NCBI GenBank assembly: GCA_017961585.1
Contig: JAGCWX010000028.1
Location: 62,001 to 126,000 of the forward strand
DNA: 64,000 nucleotides
Origin: Elusimicrobiaceae bacterium
GTDB lineage: Bacteria; Elusimicrobiota; Elusimicrobia; Elusimicrobiales; Elusimicrobiaceae
Direction of reading: 5' to 3'
The notes under the pieces were generated by a model. The model was given only the letters and a program-made list of their open reading frames with translations. It did not search any database and was not told the DNA's origin. Both the position numbers and the translations under genes were made by a program. Positions 17,706 through 25,443 of this stretch are shown in pieces (the stretch's first letter is position 1; every line of letters begins with the position of its first letter).

Positions 17706-18341
17706 CTATTTTACTCCGTATTTAGAACATAGTTTGTTTAGCGGGCATTCCTCACACTGCGGTTTACGCGCAGAGCAGATGCCGCGGCCGTGTAAAATAA
17801 GCGCAATAGCAATCCAACCCCAATATTCGTAGGGAATAATCTTAGTAAGGTCCCGCTCTATTTTAACGGGGTCCGTATTTTTGGTAAGCCCCAAGCGAAA
17901 CGCTAGGCGCTTGACGTGCGTATCCACCACGATACCGGCAGGTTTTTTAAAATAATCACCCAGCATTACATTGGCGGTCTTGCGCGCTACACCCCGCAGG
18001 GTAAGCAAATCTTCCATCGTCCGCGGCACTTTGCCATCGTATACTTCGCAAATACGTTTGGACATTTCAATCAGAGAAAGTGCTTTACTATGATAAAACC
18101 CTGCGGAATGAATAATTTTTTCTACATCTTTAATATCCGCTTGGGCTAAATCATATACGGTAGGATATTTTTTAAATAAATGAGGGGTAATGGTGTTGAC
18201 GCGTGCGTCTGTGCATTGGGCCGATAAAATAACCGCGCATAACAACTCCCACGCGTTTTTGTGATGCAAAGGAATCACGTGCTTGGGATATTGTTTTTTA
18301 AGCGCTTTTAATAAGGGCAAAATATCTTTTTTAGCAGGCAT
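17706..18341 (-). CDS. nth: Endonuclease III
   Basis: Nth is a base-excision repair DNA glycosylase and AP lyase for oxidised pyrimidines. The 211-residue protein has the helix-hairpin-helix LLTLRGVARKTANVMLGDYF with catalytic Lys121, VVDTHVKRLAFRLG with Asp140, and the Fe-S loop CSARKPQCEECPLNKLC (spacing C-x6-C-x2-C-x5-C). The ATG at 18339-18341 is preferred because GGTGGAG lies about 8 nt upstream. A start six codons earlier would delete that site. The gene starts inside the last codons of the znuB-like permease (11-nt overlap), so it is likely co-transcribed with the metal importer. Confidence 0.95.
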   Translation of the reverse strand: MPAKKDILPLLKALKKQYPKHVIPLHHKNAWELLCAVILSAQCTDARVNTITPHLFKKYPTVYDLAQADIKDVEKIIHSAGFYHSKALSLIEMSKRICEVYDGKVPRTMEDLLTLRGVARKTANVMLGDYFKKPAGIVVDTHVKRLAFRLGLTKNTDPVKIERDLTKIIPYEYWGWIAIALILHGRGICSARKPQCEECPLNKLCSKYGVK

Positions 18342-19137
18342 GCAATTTGCTCCACCCATAACAGCCCAGCAAAATAATCAAATTGACTAAAATAACCGTA
18401 GCCCCGGAAGGAATATCAAAAATGAACGAGAAGTAAATCCCGGCCCACACACTAGTCGCACCAAAACACGCTGCCCATCCTAATACTTGCTTGAATGTGC
18501 GGGAAATAAGCAATGCAGAAACCGGTGGAATGATGAGCAATGCCGAAATAAGGAAGATCCCCACCACTTTGAAAGCCAACACAACTGCCACGGAAGTAAT
18601 CATCACCAACCCCAATTGCACCGTGTGCACGGGGATACCGCGGGTATGTGCAAAGGGCTCGTCAAAACAAGCCGAAACCAAACAGCGGTAAAACAATTTT
18701 AGCCCTACCAAAACAACCAGCAGCAAAATACCGCATAGAACGGCCTCTGACGTAGAAACAGTTAAAATGCTACCAAACAAATATCCCAACAAATCGGTAT
18801 TAAATCCACCGGCAAGTGCTGTTAGTAGAAGCCCTATGGCCAACCCGGCCGCGCTGACTATACCGATAGCAGCGTCGCCGTAAATTTTAAATTTTTGCGT
18901 AAGTTTCATGATCCCCGCACTGGCCGCCATCACAATAGGGATGGATACATACACCGGGGAAGTGGCCGTTAATAACGCAAGGGCTACCCCGGTTAAACAA
19001 ACATGGCTCATTCCGTCGCCAATCAAAGAAAGTCGTTTAAGCACCAAAAATACCCCTAGCAACGCGCAAGACACCGCCACCAATGTACCGGCCATAAGCC
19101 CGCGCTGCACAAAACCGTAGCTTAAAAACTCAAGCAT
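18331..19137 (-). CDS. znuB: Zinc/manganese ABC transporter permease
   Basis: The 268-residue protein is a polytopic ABC-3 family permease with about eight hydrophobic segments. The conserved LVLKRLSLIGDGMSHVCLTGVALALL stretch and the FKVVGIFLISALLIIPPVSALLIS block are both visible. It forms the channel of a Zn2+ or Mn2+ importer with the adjacent ATPase and binding protein. MLEFLSYGF is chosen as start because GGAGGG precedes it closely and the ATPase gene ends 8 nt inside it. A longer frame would read through the ATPase tail. The metal (Zn versus Mn) is not decidable from this subunit. Confidence 0.9.
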   Translation of the reverse strand: MLEFLSYGFVQRGLMAGTLVAVSCALLGVFLVLKRLSLIGDGMSHVCLTGVALALLTATSPVYVSIPIVMAASAGIMKLTQKFKIYGDAAIGIVSAAGLAIGLLLTALAGGFNTDLLGYLFGSILTVSTSEAVLCGILLLVVLVGLKLFYRCLVSACFDEPFAHTRGIPVHTVQLGLVMITSVAVVLAFKVVGIFLISALLIIPPVSALLISRTFKQVLGWAACFGATSVWAGIYFSFIFDIPSGATVILVNLIILLGCYGWSKLHAC

Positions 19138-19933
19138 GGTTCCCTCCGTGGGCACACTCTTGGCAATCTTCCCCCAGTGGGCAATGCCCGTGGTGATTGT
19201 GCAAATGATCAATCGTGTGTTGAGCAAACGGACCCAGCTGTTTGGCAACCGCCGCACTGTGGCAAAACTCTTGCTTGGTGCCAAAGAAAATGACCGTTTT
19301 GTCTATATACATAAATTTGGAAATATGTTTACCCACTTCGCCGGTATCGTGCGTAATGAGCAAAATGGTTACACCCTGCTGTTTGTTAAGTTCGCCCAGC
19401 AGGTCAAAAAACATTTCGCGCGATTGAGCATCCAAAGCAGTGGAGGGCTCATCTAAAATTAAAATTTCCGGGTTACTTACTAAGGCACGCGCCAACAAAA
19501 CACGTTGTTGCTGCCCGATGGACAAATCGTGAAAAATAGTGCCCGCGTATTGGCGCGTGTGGGTTTTTTGCATGGCTTCGTGTACTTGTTTCAGCTCCCC
19601 TACGCTCACCCCGCTGCCGCGTTGCGCTAGCCCCATCAGCACTACTTCTTGCGCCGATATAGGGAAACGGCTCTGCGAAACCGGGCTCTTTTGTGCCAAG
19701 TAACCGATTTTGTGCCAAGCACGAAATTGTTCTAAGGGCGTATCAAACAAAAAGATTTTCCCGCGCCCCTTTTCCAATCCTAACAAAAGTTTTAATAGCG
19801 TGGTTTTCCCCCCGCCGTTGGGGCCGATAATGCCCACGTAATCCCCGCGCTGCACGTCAAAGGAAACATTTTCCAACACGGGCACGCGGGTATAAGCAAA
19901 ATGTAAATTTTCGGCTCTTAAGGCGCTGGGCAT
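19130..19933 (-). CDS. znuC: Zinc/manganese ABC transporter ATPase with His/Cys-rich tail
   Basis: The 267-residue ATPase energises the metal importer from the cytosol. It has Walker A (GIIGPNGGGKTTLLKLLLG), a Q-loop (IGYLAQKSPV), the signature LSIGQQQRVLLARAL, Walker B (ILILDEPSTALD) and a switch His (LLITHDTGE). The last 30 residues are unusually rich in His and Cys (HTIDHLHNHHGH, then CPLGEDCQECAHGG). They could bind the transported metal and give feedback on activity, which is an inference. It overlaps the permease gene by 8 nt and the binding-protein gene by 16 nt. The gene order of the three is A-C-B. Confidence 0.92.
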   Translation of the reverse strand: MPSALRAENLHFAYTRVPVLENVSFDVQRGDYVGIIGPNGGGKTTLLKLLLGLEKGRGKIFLFDTPLEQFRAWHKIGYLAQKSPVSQSRFPISAQEVVLMGLAQRGSGVSVGELKQVHEAMQKTHTRQYAGTIFHDLSIGQQQRVLLARALVSNPEILILDEPSTALDAQSREMFFDLLGELNKQQGVTILLITHDTGEVGKHISKFMYIDKTVIFFGTKQEFCHSAAVAKQLGPFAQHTIDHLHNHHGHCPLGEDCQECAHGGNHA

Positions 19934-20808
19934 TGCAACCCCCTTTTTAAACTTTCCAAATTGCGGTGCATTAATTCCGCATACGTAACGTTATGATTAA
20001 AATCTTCTTTAGAAATATGTTCAACGGGGTAAAGCGGCAAAATTTGCGCGCCTGTTTCCTGCGCCACGGTTTGCGCCAGGCGCGGGGAAAGCGTATCCTC
20101 CGTAAAAATAGCGGAAACATTACTTTCCTTGATTTGTTTTATCAATTGCGCTAGTTTTTTGGCGGAATGTTCCCCTTCGTGGCTGGTGCCCGATAAAGCA
20201 GTAAGTTGTAAGTGATAAGCATCTGCTAAATTTTTAAAAGCCAAGTGCCCCACGTGCACCACCCGGCGGGAACGACAACGAGCAAGCGCGGTTTGGAAAG
20301 CACTGTTAAGCTGATCCATTTCCCGGTTAAACTTTGCCAAATTCTTCTCAAAAATTTCTTTGCGGGCGGGAGCTATATCTTCTAAAACCTGCGCTATTTG
20401 TGCGGCTAAAATTTTGGCATTATCAAACGTCATCCAGATGTGCGGGTCCGCCCCGGCAGGAACCGTACTGGCCAATTGAACCAAGCGCGTTTGTACACCG
20501 GCCGCTTTGGCTAAATCTGCCGCCCAGGGTTCCAGCTCATCGGAAACATAGATAAAAGCAGCCGCTTGCTTTAATGTCAAAAGTGCCCCGGGGGTGGGCT
20601 CAAACGCATGCGGTTCTGCGCCGGGTGGCAAAAGCATTTGCACCGATACGTTACCCCCGGCCAGCTGTTGGGTAATTGTATAAGGCACATAACCGGACGT
20701 AAGCACCACAGGGGTATTGGCCATTTGGGCTTTTTTAGACGGAAATAACAACACCCCTAGCACAACCGCTATCGCTAAAAATAAAATCCAAAATACGTAC
20801 TTGCGCAT
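19918..20808 (-). CDS. znuA: Metal ABC transporter substrate-binding protein (ZnuA/MntC family)
   Basis: The 296-residue protein starts MRKYVFWILFLAIAVVLGVL, an uncleaved anchor or signal without a lipobox, so it is periplasmic. Family motifs carrying the metal ligands are visible: PPGAEPHAFEPTPG, ADPHIWMTFDNAK, VVHVGHLAFKNLADAY, and IFTEDTLSPRLAQ. The central His-rich loop found in many Zn-specific ZnuA proteins is short or absent, so Mn or broader specificity is possible. The ATG at 20806-20808 lies 6 nt after a minus-strand TATAAT; an upstream ATG at 20850 is less likely. It is transcribed divergently from an EamA transporter over a palindromic intergenic region. Confidence 0.88.
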   Translation of the reverse strand: MRKYVFWILFLAIAVVLGVLLFPSKKAQMANTPVVLTSGYVPYTITQQLAGGNVSVQMLLPPGAEPHAFEPTPGALLTLKQAAAFIYVSDELEPWAADLAKAAGVQTRLVQLASTVPAGADPHIWMTFDNAKILAAQIAQVLEDIAPARKEIFEKNLAKFNREMDQLNSAFQTALARCRSRRVVHVGHLAFKNLADAYHLQLTALSGTSHEGEHSAKKLAQLIKQIKESNVSAIFTEDTLSPRLAQTVAQETGAQILPLYPVEHISKEDFNHNVTYAELMHRNLESLKRGLQCPAP

Positions 20809-20852
20809 AGGTATATTATACGATTTTAGCCCGACACGGGCAAAACCCAACC

Positions 20853-20875
20853 TTGTAATTTACTATAATTTACAA
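20853..20875. promoter_or_regulatory. Imperfect palindrome, candidate metalloregulator operator
   Basis: A 23-bp AT-rich imperfect palindrome begins TTGTAA and ends TTACAA. Its arms match in 9 of 11 symmetric positions. It lies between znuA and the divergent EamA gene and contains a plus-strand TATAAT (20864-20869) 17 nt before the EamA start. Size and symmetry resemble Fur/Zur/PerR-type boxes, but no known consensus fits exactly. Confidence 0.4.
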
Positions 20876-20886
20876 AAGGAGCTTGT

Positions 20887-21783
20887 ATGAGTTATTTTTT
20901 AGCATTCTGCTTGGCCCTGTGTTGGGGAACTGCGTTTTTGGCCTCTAAAAATATTGTGGAAGTGTTACCGCCTTGTTGGGGAACATTTTACCGTGTACTG
21001 GCCGGATTGTTGTTTTTTGTGGTACTTTTTGGGGTGCGGCGCGCGCCGTTTAAATGCCCCGTGCGTGAGCTATGGCGCCCGTGGACGATTAGTTTTTTGT
21101 TGATTTTATTACCCTTTGCGGCACTCTCTTGGGGGATTCAGTACACAGCTCCCACGGTGGCAGGCATTTTTAACGGCACCGTACCAATATGGAGTTTTTT
21201 GGCCGGAGCAATTATTTTAAAAGGAGTGGACCGCTTTACCTGGCGCCGGGCCGCCGGCGTGCTGATTGGACTTGTGGGACTACTTATTATTATGCGGCCA
21301 CAATGGCAGGCCGCGCTGCAAATACCCACCGGAAAAATGGCCCTTTACGGTTACGGGGCCCTGTTGGTAATGGCACTCTCGTACGGGCTTGGCAACGTGC
21401 TCACCAAAAAAATTATGGTGGATCATACTCGCCTGGCTTGGCAGGCCAACACCTTTCATCAATATCTTTTTGCGGCGGTTATTTTGTGTGCCTTGGCATT
21501 GCTAACCGAACCTACCCCCGCTTTGACGGTATTTAATACAAAGCTGGTACTTTCTATTATAAGTGCCGGGGTTTTTTCTTCAGCAGTAGCGTTTTTGCTG
21601 ATGATAGCTTTAATACGCAGATGGGGTGCCACGCGCATGGCCTCTGTAACGTATTTTAGCCCAATTATTGCCATGGGAACGGATATTCTATTCCGGGGGC
21701 GAACCCCCCATTTACCCGAAGTAGTGGGAATGGTTTTGATTTTTGTCAGCTTGTGGCTAATTCAAAAGAAAGTGAAAAGTTAG
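20887..21783 (+). CDS. EamA/DMT-family membrane transporter
   Basis: This 298-residue protein has ten hydrophobic segments arranged as two EamA repeats. The first starts FCLALCWGTAFLASKNIVEV. The second starts YGYGALLVMALSYGLGNVLTKKIMV and contains the typical VTYFSPIIAMGTDILF end. Members export amino acids, nucleosides or other small metabolites; the substrate cannot be read from the sequence. AGGAG stands 6 nt before the ATG. It is divergent from the znu operon and shares the palindromic control region, so metal-linked regulation is possible but unproven. It converges with a pilin gene 10 bp downstream with no visible terminator. Confidence 0.9.
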   Translation: MSYFLAFCLALCWGTAFLASKNIVEVLPPCWGTFYRVLAGLLFFVVLFGVRRAPFKCPVRELWRPWTISFLLILLPFAALSWGIQYTAPTVAGIFNGTVPIWSFLAGAIILKGVDRFTWRRAAGVLIGLVGLLIIMRPQWQAALQIPTGKMALYGYGALLVMALSYGLGNVLTKKIMVDHTRLAWQANTFHQYLFAAVILCALALLTEPTPALTVFNTKLVLSIISAGVFSSAVAFLLMIALIRRWGATRMASVTYFSPIIAMGTDILFRGRTPHLPEVVGMVLIFVSLWLIQKKVKS

Positions 21784-21793
21784 TACGCCTTGT

Positions 21794-22921
21794 TTACCAA
21801 TAACCCCCGCCTTCCGCAGGGTTTTTGGGGGATCCTTTCGGGCAATGGGTACCTATACAGTAGGAACCATTGTAATAAGTGGTACCTACACAACCTTGAG
21901 GGCCGTTTGCTTCACAAACAGATCCATTATCAAATCGAGCATAATCACAAGAAAGCTTGGTCCCTTCTGCGTGGCAAATGGATCCGTGATCGTATTTGGA
22001 GTTTCCACACCCTCCATATTTATTAGAAAAACATTCCGACTTGTTGTCATATGTGCTGCGGCCGCAACCAAATCCATTGGTATTTTCTATTTCGTTAAAA
22101 CATTTGGAATTATCATAATAACTATCTTCCGAATATTTGTCACTTCCACCGCAACTGGTAGTACTGGCAGAATTAGCGGCTGAATAAACGTGACATTCCG
22201 AATCTTTAAACTTACTCTTAAAACACCCTGCCTCAGCATCGGCGTTGCAAGTAGATTCCTCATTGAATTGCGAATGGGCACAACCGTTTTTGTCATTTCC
22301 GTTACACGTGGCTCCTTCCGCCACGATGTTTTGGCAACCACCAGTTTGCGTGGTTTCGCAAGTATCCCCTTCCGTTAGCGTAATCCCGGACTCGTTAACA
22401 TATGCTTCCGTCAGAGTGCCGTCTTTTTCACTTCCTTGCAAAATGTACGTATCATACCCTTGGGTGATACTCCCTTTTAATTTGGTACCGCCCAAAGTCT
22501 GACACAACCAAGCGGCAGTTCTATCTTTTTTCTTTGCTTCACAATGAATGTTAGCGGGGAATTGGTCGCTATGATTTTGGTACACAATATAATTGTTGTT
22601 AAGCCCTTCCTGCTGGGAGAAGAGATAACTAAACTTAGGGGTTACGTGCAGTTGAAAAGTAGCTCCGGTTGGATATGCATCCAAACCCCGCACGTCCAGC
22701 TGAGCTAGTGCATCTGCATAGTGCCCGTGCGACAAAAAATACATTTCATTACTGGCGCTAAGCGCACGCGCAATAGGGAACAAGGCAACGTAGCGGCTTT
22801 TGGAAGACGTACGTTGATATTGCACCACTCCCGCCACTGTTAAAAGTGCCAGCATTAAAACAACAACTAACAACTCTATTAAGGTAAAACCCAGGGAATC
22901 CCTTTTGCACGCGTGAAACAT
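21794..22921 (-). CDS. Pilin-like protein with C-terminal Cys-rich repeats (copy 1)
   Basis: The 375-residue protein has a short leader (MFHACKRDSLG) cleavable before FTLIELLVVVLMLALLTVAG, the type IV prepilin N-methylation and helix motif. The pilin globular region follows, with a probable disulfide between HCEAKK and AAWLC. From about residue 190 onward there are some eight tandem repeats of about 15-25 residues with the core G-C-x2-S-x-[FY]-x-[DN]-x-S-x-C, for example GCGNSKYDHGSIC. The chain ends CPKGSPKNPAEGGGYW. It is much longer than usual pilins (about 150 residues). It is probably an extracellular minor pilin or tip protein stabilised by disulfides. It is paralogous to the genes at 23092 and 27128. 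No assembly genes are nearby. Confidence 0.8.
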   Translation of the reverse strand: MFHACKRDSLGFTLIELLVVVLMLALLTVAGVVQYQRTSSKSRYVALFPIARALSASNEMYFLSHGHYADALAQLDVRGLDAYPTGATFQLHVTPKFSYLFSQQEGLNNNYIVYQNHSDQFPANIHCEAKKKDRTAAWLCQTLGGTKLKGSITQGYDTYILQGSEKDGTLTEAYVNESGITLTEGDTCETTQTGGCQNIVAEGATCNGNDKNGCAHSQFNEESTCNADAEAGCFKSKFKDSECHVYSAANSASTTSCGGSDKYSEDSYYDNSKCFNEIENTNGFGCGRSTYDNKSECFSNKYGGCGNSKYDHGSICHAEGTKLSCDYARFDNGSVCEANGPQGCVGTTYYNGSYCIGTHCPKGSPKNPAEGGGYW

Positions 22922-22972
22922 TTTAACAATATCCTGACTTTAAAACCTACTACTTAAAAATGAGTACGTGTT

Positions 22973-22981
22973 TATTCTATC
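22973..22981 (-). promoter_or_regulatory. Extended -10 promoter of pilin copy 1
   Basis: On the minus strand TGATAGAAT fits TGnTAnAAT. It lies about 50 nt before the pilin start. Confidence 0.4.
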
Positions 22982-23059
22982 AAATTTTTGCCGGCAATGG
23001 AAATACGCCCAACGGAAGTGAAATTTAAAGGGCTAGATAAGAGCATTTAAATTGGGCAA

Positions 23060-23087
23060 AAAAATCCCCGGGCTAAACCCGGGGAAT
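23060..23087 (-). terminator. Intrinsic terminator of pilin copy 2
   Basis: On the minus strand TCCCCGGG, a short loop, CCCGGGGA and a run of seven T follow the pilin stop at 23092 by a few bases. Confidence 0.88.
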
Positions 23088-23091
23088 ATTT

Positions 23092-24393
23092 TTATCCGGC
23101 ACAAGTTAGACCAGAAGTAGAAAAACCAGCTGCCTGTGCTGCTGTTTTTTCTTGTGTAGTACACGCACGCCATGTTTTTCTAGTGGCATCGTCACCTGCT
23201 TCTGCCGGTAAGCCAGAAGGGCAGTAACTAAATGAGGTGTTATTATTCTTTCCCGTACAATAGGAGGTTGAATCGTAAGTGGTTTCCGTACTTTTTGGGC
23301 ATGTGCCGGAAGCCCAAGCTTCACAAACCGATCCGTTTCTAAACGTACTTTTATCGCACGCGTTATTTCCTCTTGCTATACAACGCGAAGCATCAAAAAC
23401 AGAGTTTCCACATCCCCCTTTGGTACTTGAGGTACATGTAGAACCTTCTTGATACCAACTGCGTCCACAACCGAAAGAAGAAGTGGAGTCATTAATACAT
23501 TCGGCACCATAATATTGTGCAGAATGGTCTCCGTTGGGCGTTGTATCCACCCTGCCCCCTTTGTCATCCCCGCCACAAGCGGTATCTTTTGCTTGGGTAC
23601 CACTGTTTTCATTCACAATACATTGAGCCCCATTGGTAAAAGTATTGTATTGACATCCGGCCTTCGGTGTCCCTGCTGCATCCACATCCCCCGCTATACA
23701 AATCGCTCTGTCGTCAAAAGCGGAATTAGCACAACCCTGGTTCCCACTTAATGCGGTACACGTCGTATCTTCCCCACTGGCATCCACGTATTGGCACCCA
23801 TTGGTTACGGAAGTAGTACAAGTATCCCCTTCCTCAAGTGTTAGAGGTTCATCCGTGGTTCCTGTCTTATCGTCTTCATAGTGAACCGGTTCATGCGGTT
23901 CTTCAATAGGTCCGTTAAAAACAACGTCTCCCCCACTTAAAGAATAAGCAATATACCCCGATTGAGTAGCGCAGCCATCTACCTCAATCCCTCCAAGTGC
24001 ATTGGCACACAACCAAATGGCTCTATCGTCATCCTCTTTGGCTTCACAAAAAGTTTGAGCGGGGCACACGCCCTTGGATTGATACATTACATAACTATTG
24101 TTTAATCCCGCTTGGCTAACACGTACATAGCCCTTTACATGATCGGCCACCACGGTGGTTCCTTCTTCAACATTGGTTGATATAGGTAAGGAATTCAAAT
24201 TGTTTGTATAATGGCGGTTCATCGCGTAGAAAACCTCTTCCCCTTTATGAATGCCTTGTGCAACAGGAATCAGCGTATGATAACGACTTTTTAACACCGC
24301 CCGTTGATAAGCCGGCATGGCAAAAGCAGCCAATGTGGCGATAATGATCACTACTACCAACAATTCCGTAAGTGTAAAACCTTTACTAGTCAC
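23092..24393 (-). CDS. Pilin-like protein with C-terminal Cys-rich repeats (copy 2), GTG start
   Basis: I read translation from a GTG at 24391-24393 because AGGAGG stands exactly 7 nt upstream. It gives a normal short prepilin leader (VTSKG) before FTLTELLVVVIIIATLAAFA. A longer ATG frame would add 24 hydrophobic residues and lacks that site. The 433-residue protein then has a pilin-type domain (CEAKEDDDRAIWLCANALGG), an acidic linker with Glu/Pro/His residues, and a long Cys-repeat region from about residue 180. Repeat cores include GCANSAFDDRAIC, GCQYNTFTNGAQC, GCGNSVFDASRC and ACDKSTFRNGSVC. Near the C-terminus is YCPSGLPAEAG, similar to the two paralogues. Extracellular location and adhesin-like role are inferred. 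Confidence 0.82.
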   Translation of the reverse strand: MTSKGFTLTELLVVVIIIATLAAFAMPAYQRAVLKSRYHTLIPVAQGIHKGEEVFYAMNRHYTNNLNSLPISTNVEEGTTVVADHVKGYVRVSQAGLNNSYVMYQSKGVCPAQTFCEAKEDDDRAIWLCANALGGIEVDGCATQSGYIAYSLSGGDVVFNGPIEEPHEPVHYEDDKTGTTDEPLTLEEGDTCTTSVTNGCQYVDASGEDTTCTALSGNQGCANSAFDDRAICIAGDVDAAGTPKAGCQYNTFTNGAQCIVNENSGTQAKDTACGGDDKGGRVDTTPNGDHSAQYYGAECINDSTSSFGCGRSWYQEGSTCTSSTKGGCGNSVFDASRCIARGNNACDKSTFRNGSVCEAWASGTCPKSTETTYDSTSYCTGKNNNTSFSYCPSGLPAEAGDDATRKTWRACTTQEKTAAQAAGFSTSGLTCAG

Positions 24394-24426
24394 AATAAAA
24401 CCTCCTCTGAATTTCCTACTAAGTGT

Positions 24427-24435
24427 AGTATAGCA
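24427..24435 (-). promoter_or_regulatory. Extended -10 promoter of pilin copy 2
   Basis: On the minus strand TGCTATACT fits the TGnTATAAT pattern. It lies about 33 nt upstream of the GTG start and leaves room for the AGGAGG site. Confidence 0.5.
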
Positions 24436-24486
24436 TAAAAATAAATCAAACAAAAATTTTTTCAAAATTCTAATTAATTTTTTAAC

Positions 24487-24514
24487 TTGTGTTAGGCCAC
24501 AAATATGCTAAAAT
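24487..24514 (+). promoter_or_regulatory. Promoter of the DUF4912-GH57 pair
   Basis: TTGTGT, a 16-nt spacer ending TGC, and TAAAAT form a -35 and extended -10. The gene begins about 60 nt downstream. Confidence 0.45.
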
Positions 24515-24575
24515 GTATTTGGTAGATTTTGCATCATTTTATCGTACGTGAAATTAAAATAGGGGAAACAGGGTT

Positions 24576-25442
24576 ATGGCAAACAATTTATCATCAAGCT
24601 CGCTACTTAAACCGCTGGTGCGGGACCGCCAAACTGAAGCGGATGTTCCGTCGGGATACGGAAAAACGGAAAGCTATCTTTTACCAAAAGACCCGGCTTG
24701 GATGTTTTTATTTTGGGAAATTACATCCAGCACGCTGGAGTATATCCAAAGCCAATATGGCGCCGAAACCCTCAAACATGCACGCACCATTATCCGCTTG
24801 CACGATGTAACAAACGTGGATTATTTTACGGGGTCTAACTCGGTAAAATACTATGATATGCCGGTGCTTTTTGAAGCCAAAAGTTGGTACATCAACGCCC
24901 CGCAAGCCGGCCGCGCGTACATTGCCGATTTAGGATATTTAACAGCGGACGGACAATTTATCTTGGTCACGCGCAGCAATATGACCACGTTGCCCCCCGG
25001 AAAAATTTCCAACATCATTGACGATAAATGGATGATTGTGGAAGGCGATTTCCAAAAATTGCTTAAACTTTCCGGCGCGGACTACATTGGCATGGGTTCC
25101 AGCGAACTGATGCAAGTAGTGGGCCAACGCTGGAAATTGACCGAGTTGACTACCTCGGGTGCACCCACTTCGTGGTCTTCGTTTGCGTTGCATTTGGATA
25201 AAGTGCAAGACGAAGATATTTGGCTCAACGCCGATTGCGAAATTATCATTTACGGTTCTGCTTCCAAAAATGCCCTGGTTACCATTAACGGCAAAGAAAT
25301 TGAACTCAAAGACGGTAAATTTACCATCCACCAGCATTTAAACGCCGGGGATGTAATTGATTTGCCTATTCACGCACGCAACAACGCCGGCAACAAAACA
25401 CGCCACGTGAATATCAAAGCCGTACGGGAACAGGGGAAATAA
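24576..25442 (+). CDS. DUF4912 domain protein
   Basis: The 288-residue protein carries the DUF4912 signature PKDPAWMFLFWEITSSTLEYI (about 28-48) and its continuation IIRLHDVTNV, SWYINAPQAGRAYIADLGY and ILVTRSNMTTLPPGKIS. The central and C-terminal parts are predicted beta-rich, with a small Ig-like or glucodextranase-like end (CEIIIYGSASKNALVTINGKEIELKDGKF). The function is not established. In this genome its stop is directly followed (1 nt) by a GH57 branching-type enzyme, and DUF4912 is commonly found next to such genes. A carbohydrate-linked role, perhaps glycogen-related binding or regulation, is therefore inferred. No signal peptide is present, so it is cytosolic. Confidence 0.85.
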   Translation: MANNLSSSSLLKPLVRDRQTEADVPSGYGKTESYLLPKDPAWMFLFWEITSSTLEYIQSQYGAETLKHARTIIRLHDVTNVDYFTGSNSVKYYDMPVLFEAKSWYINAPQAGRAYIADLGYLTADGQFILVTRSNMTTLPPGKISNIIDDKWMIVEGDFQKLLKLSGADYIGMGSSELMQVVGQRWKLTELTTSGAPTSWSSFALHLDKVQDEDIWLNADCEIIIYGSASKNALVTINGKEIELKDGKFTIHQHLNAGDVIDLPIHARNNAGNKTRHVNIKAVREQGK

Positions 25443-25443
25443 C

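Noticed and set aside
21794-24393. Repeated DNA in the pilin tails as a CRISPR array
   Set aside because: Units vary in sequence and length and are coding repeats with periodic Cys; there are no identical direct repeats with unique spacers.
24394-24465. ATG start at 24465 for pilin copy 2
   Set aside because: It would add 24 hydrophobic residues before the prepilin motif, whereas the GTG at 24393 has an AGGAGG at ideal distance.
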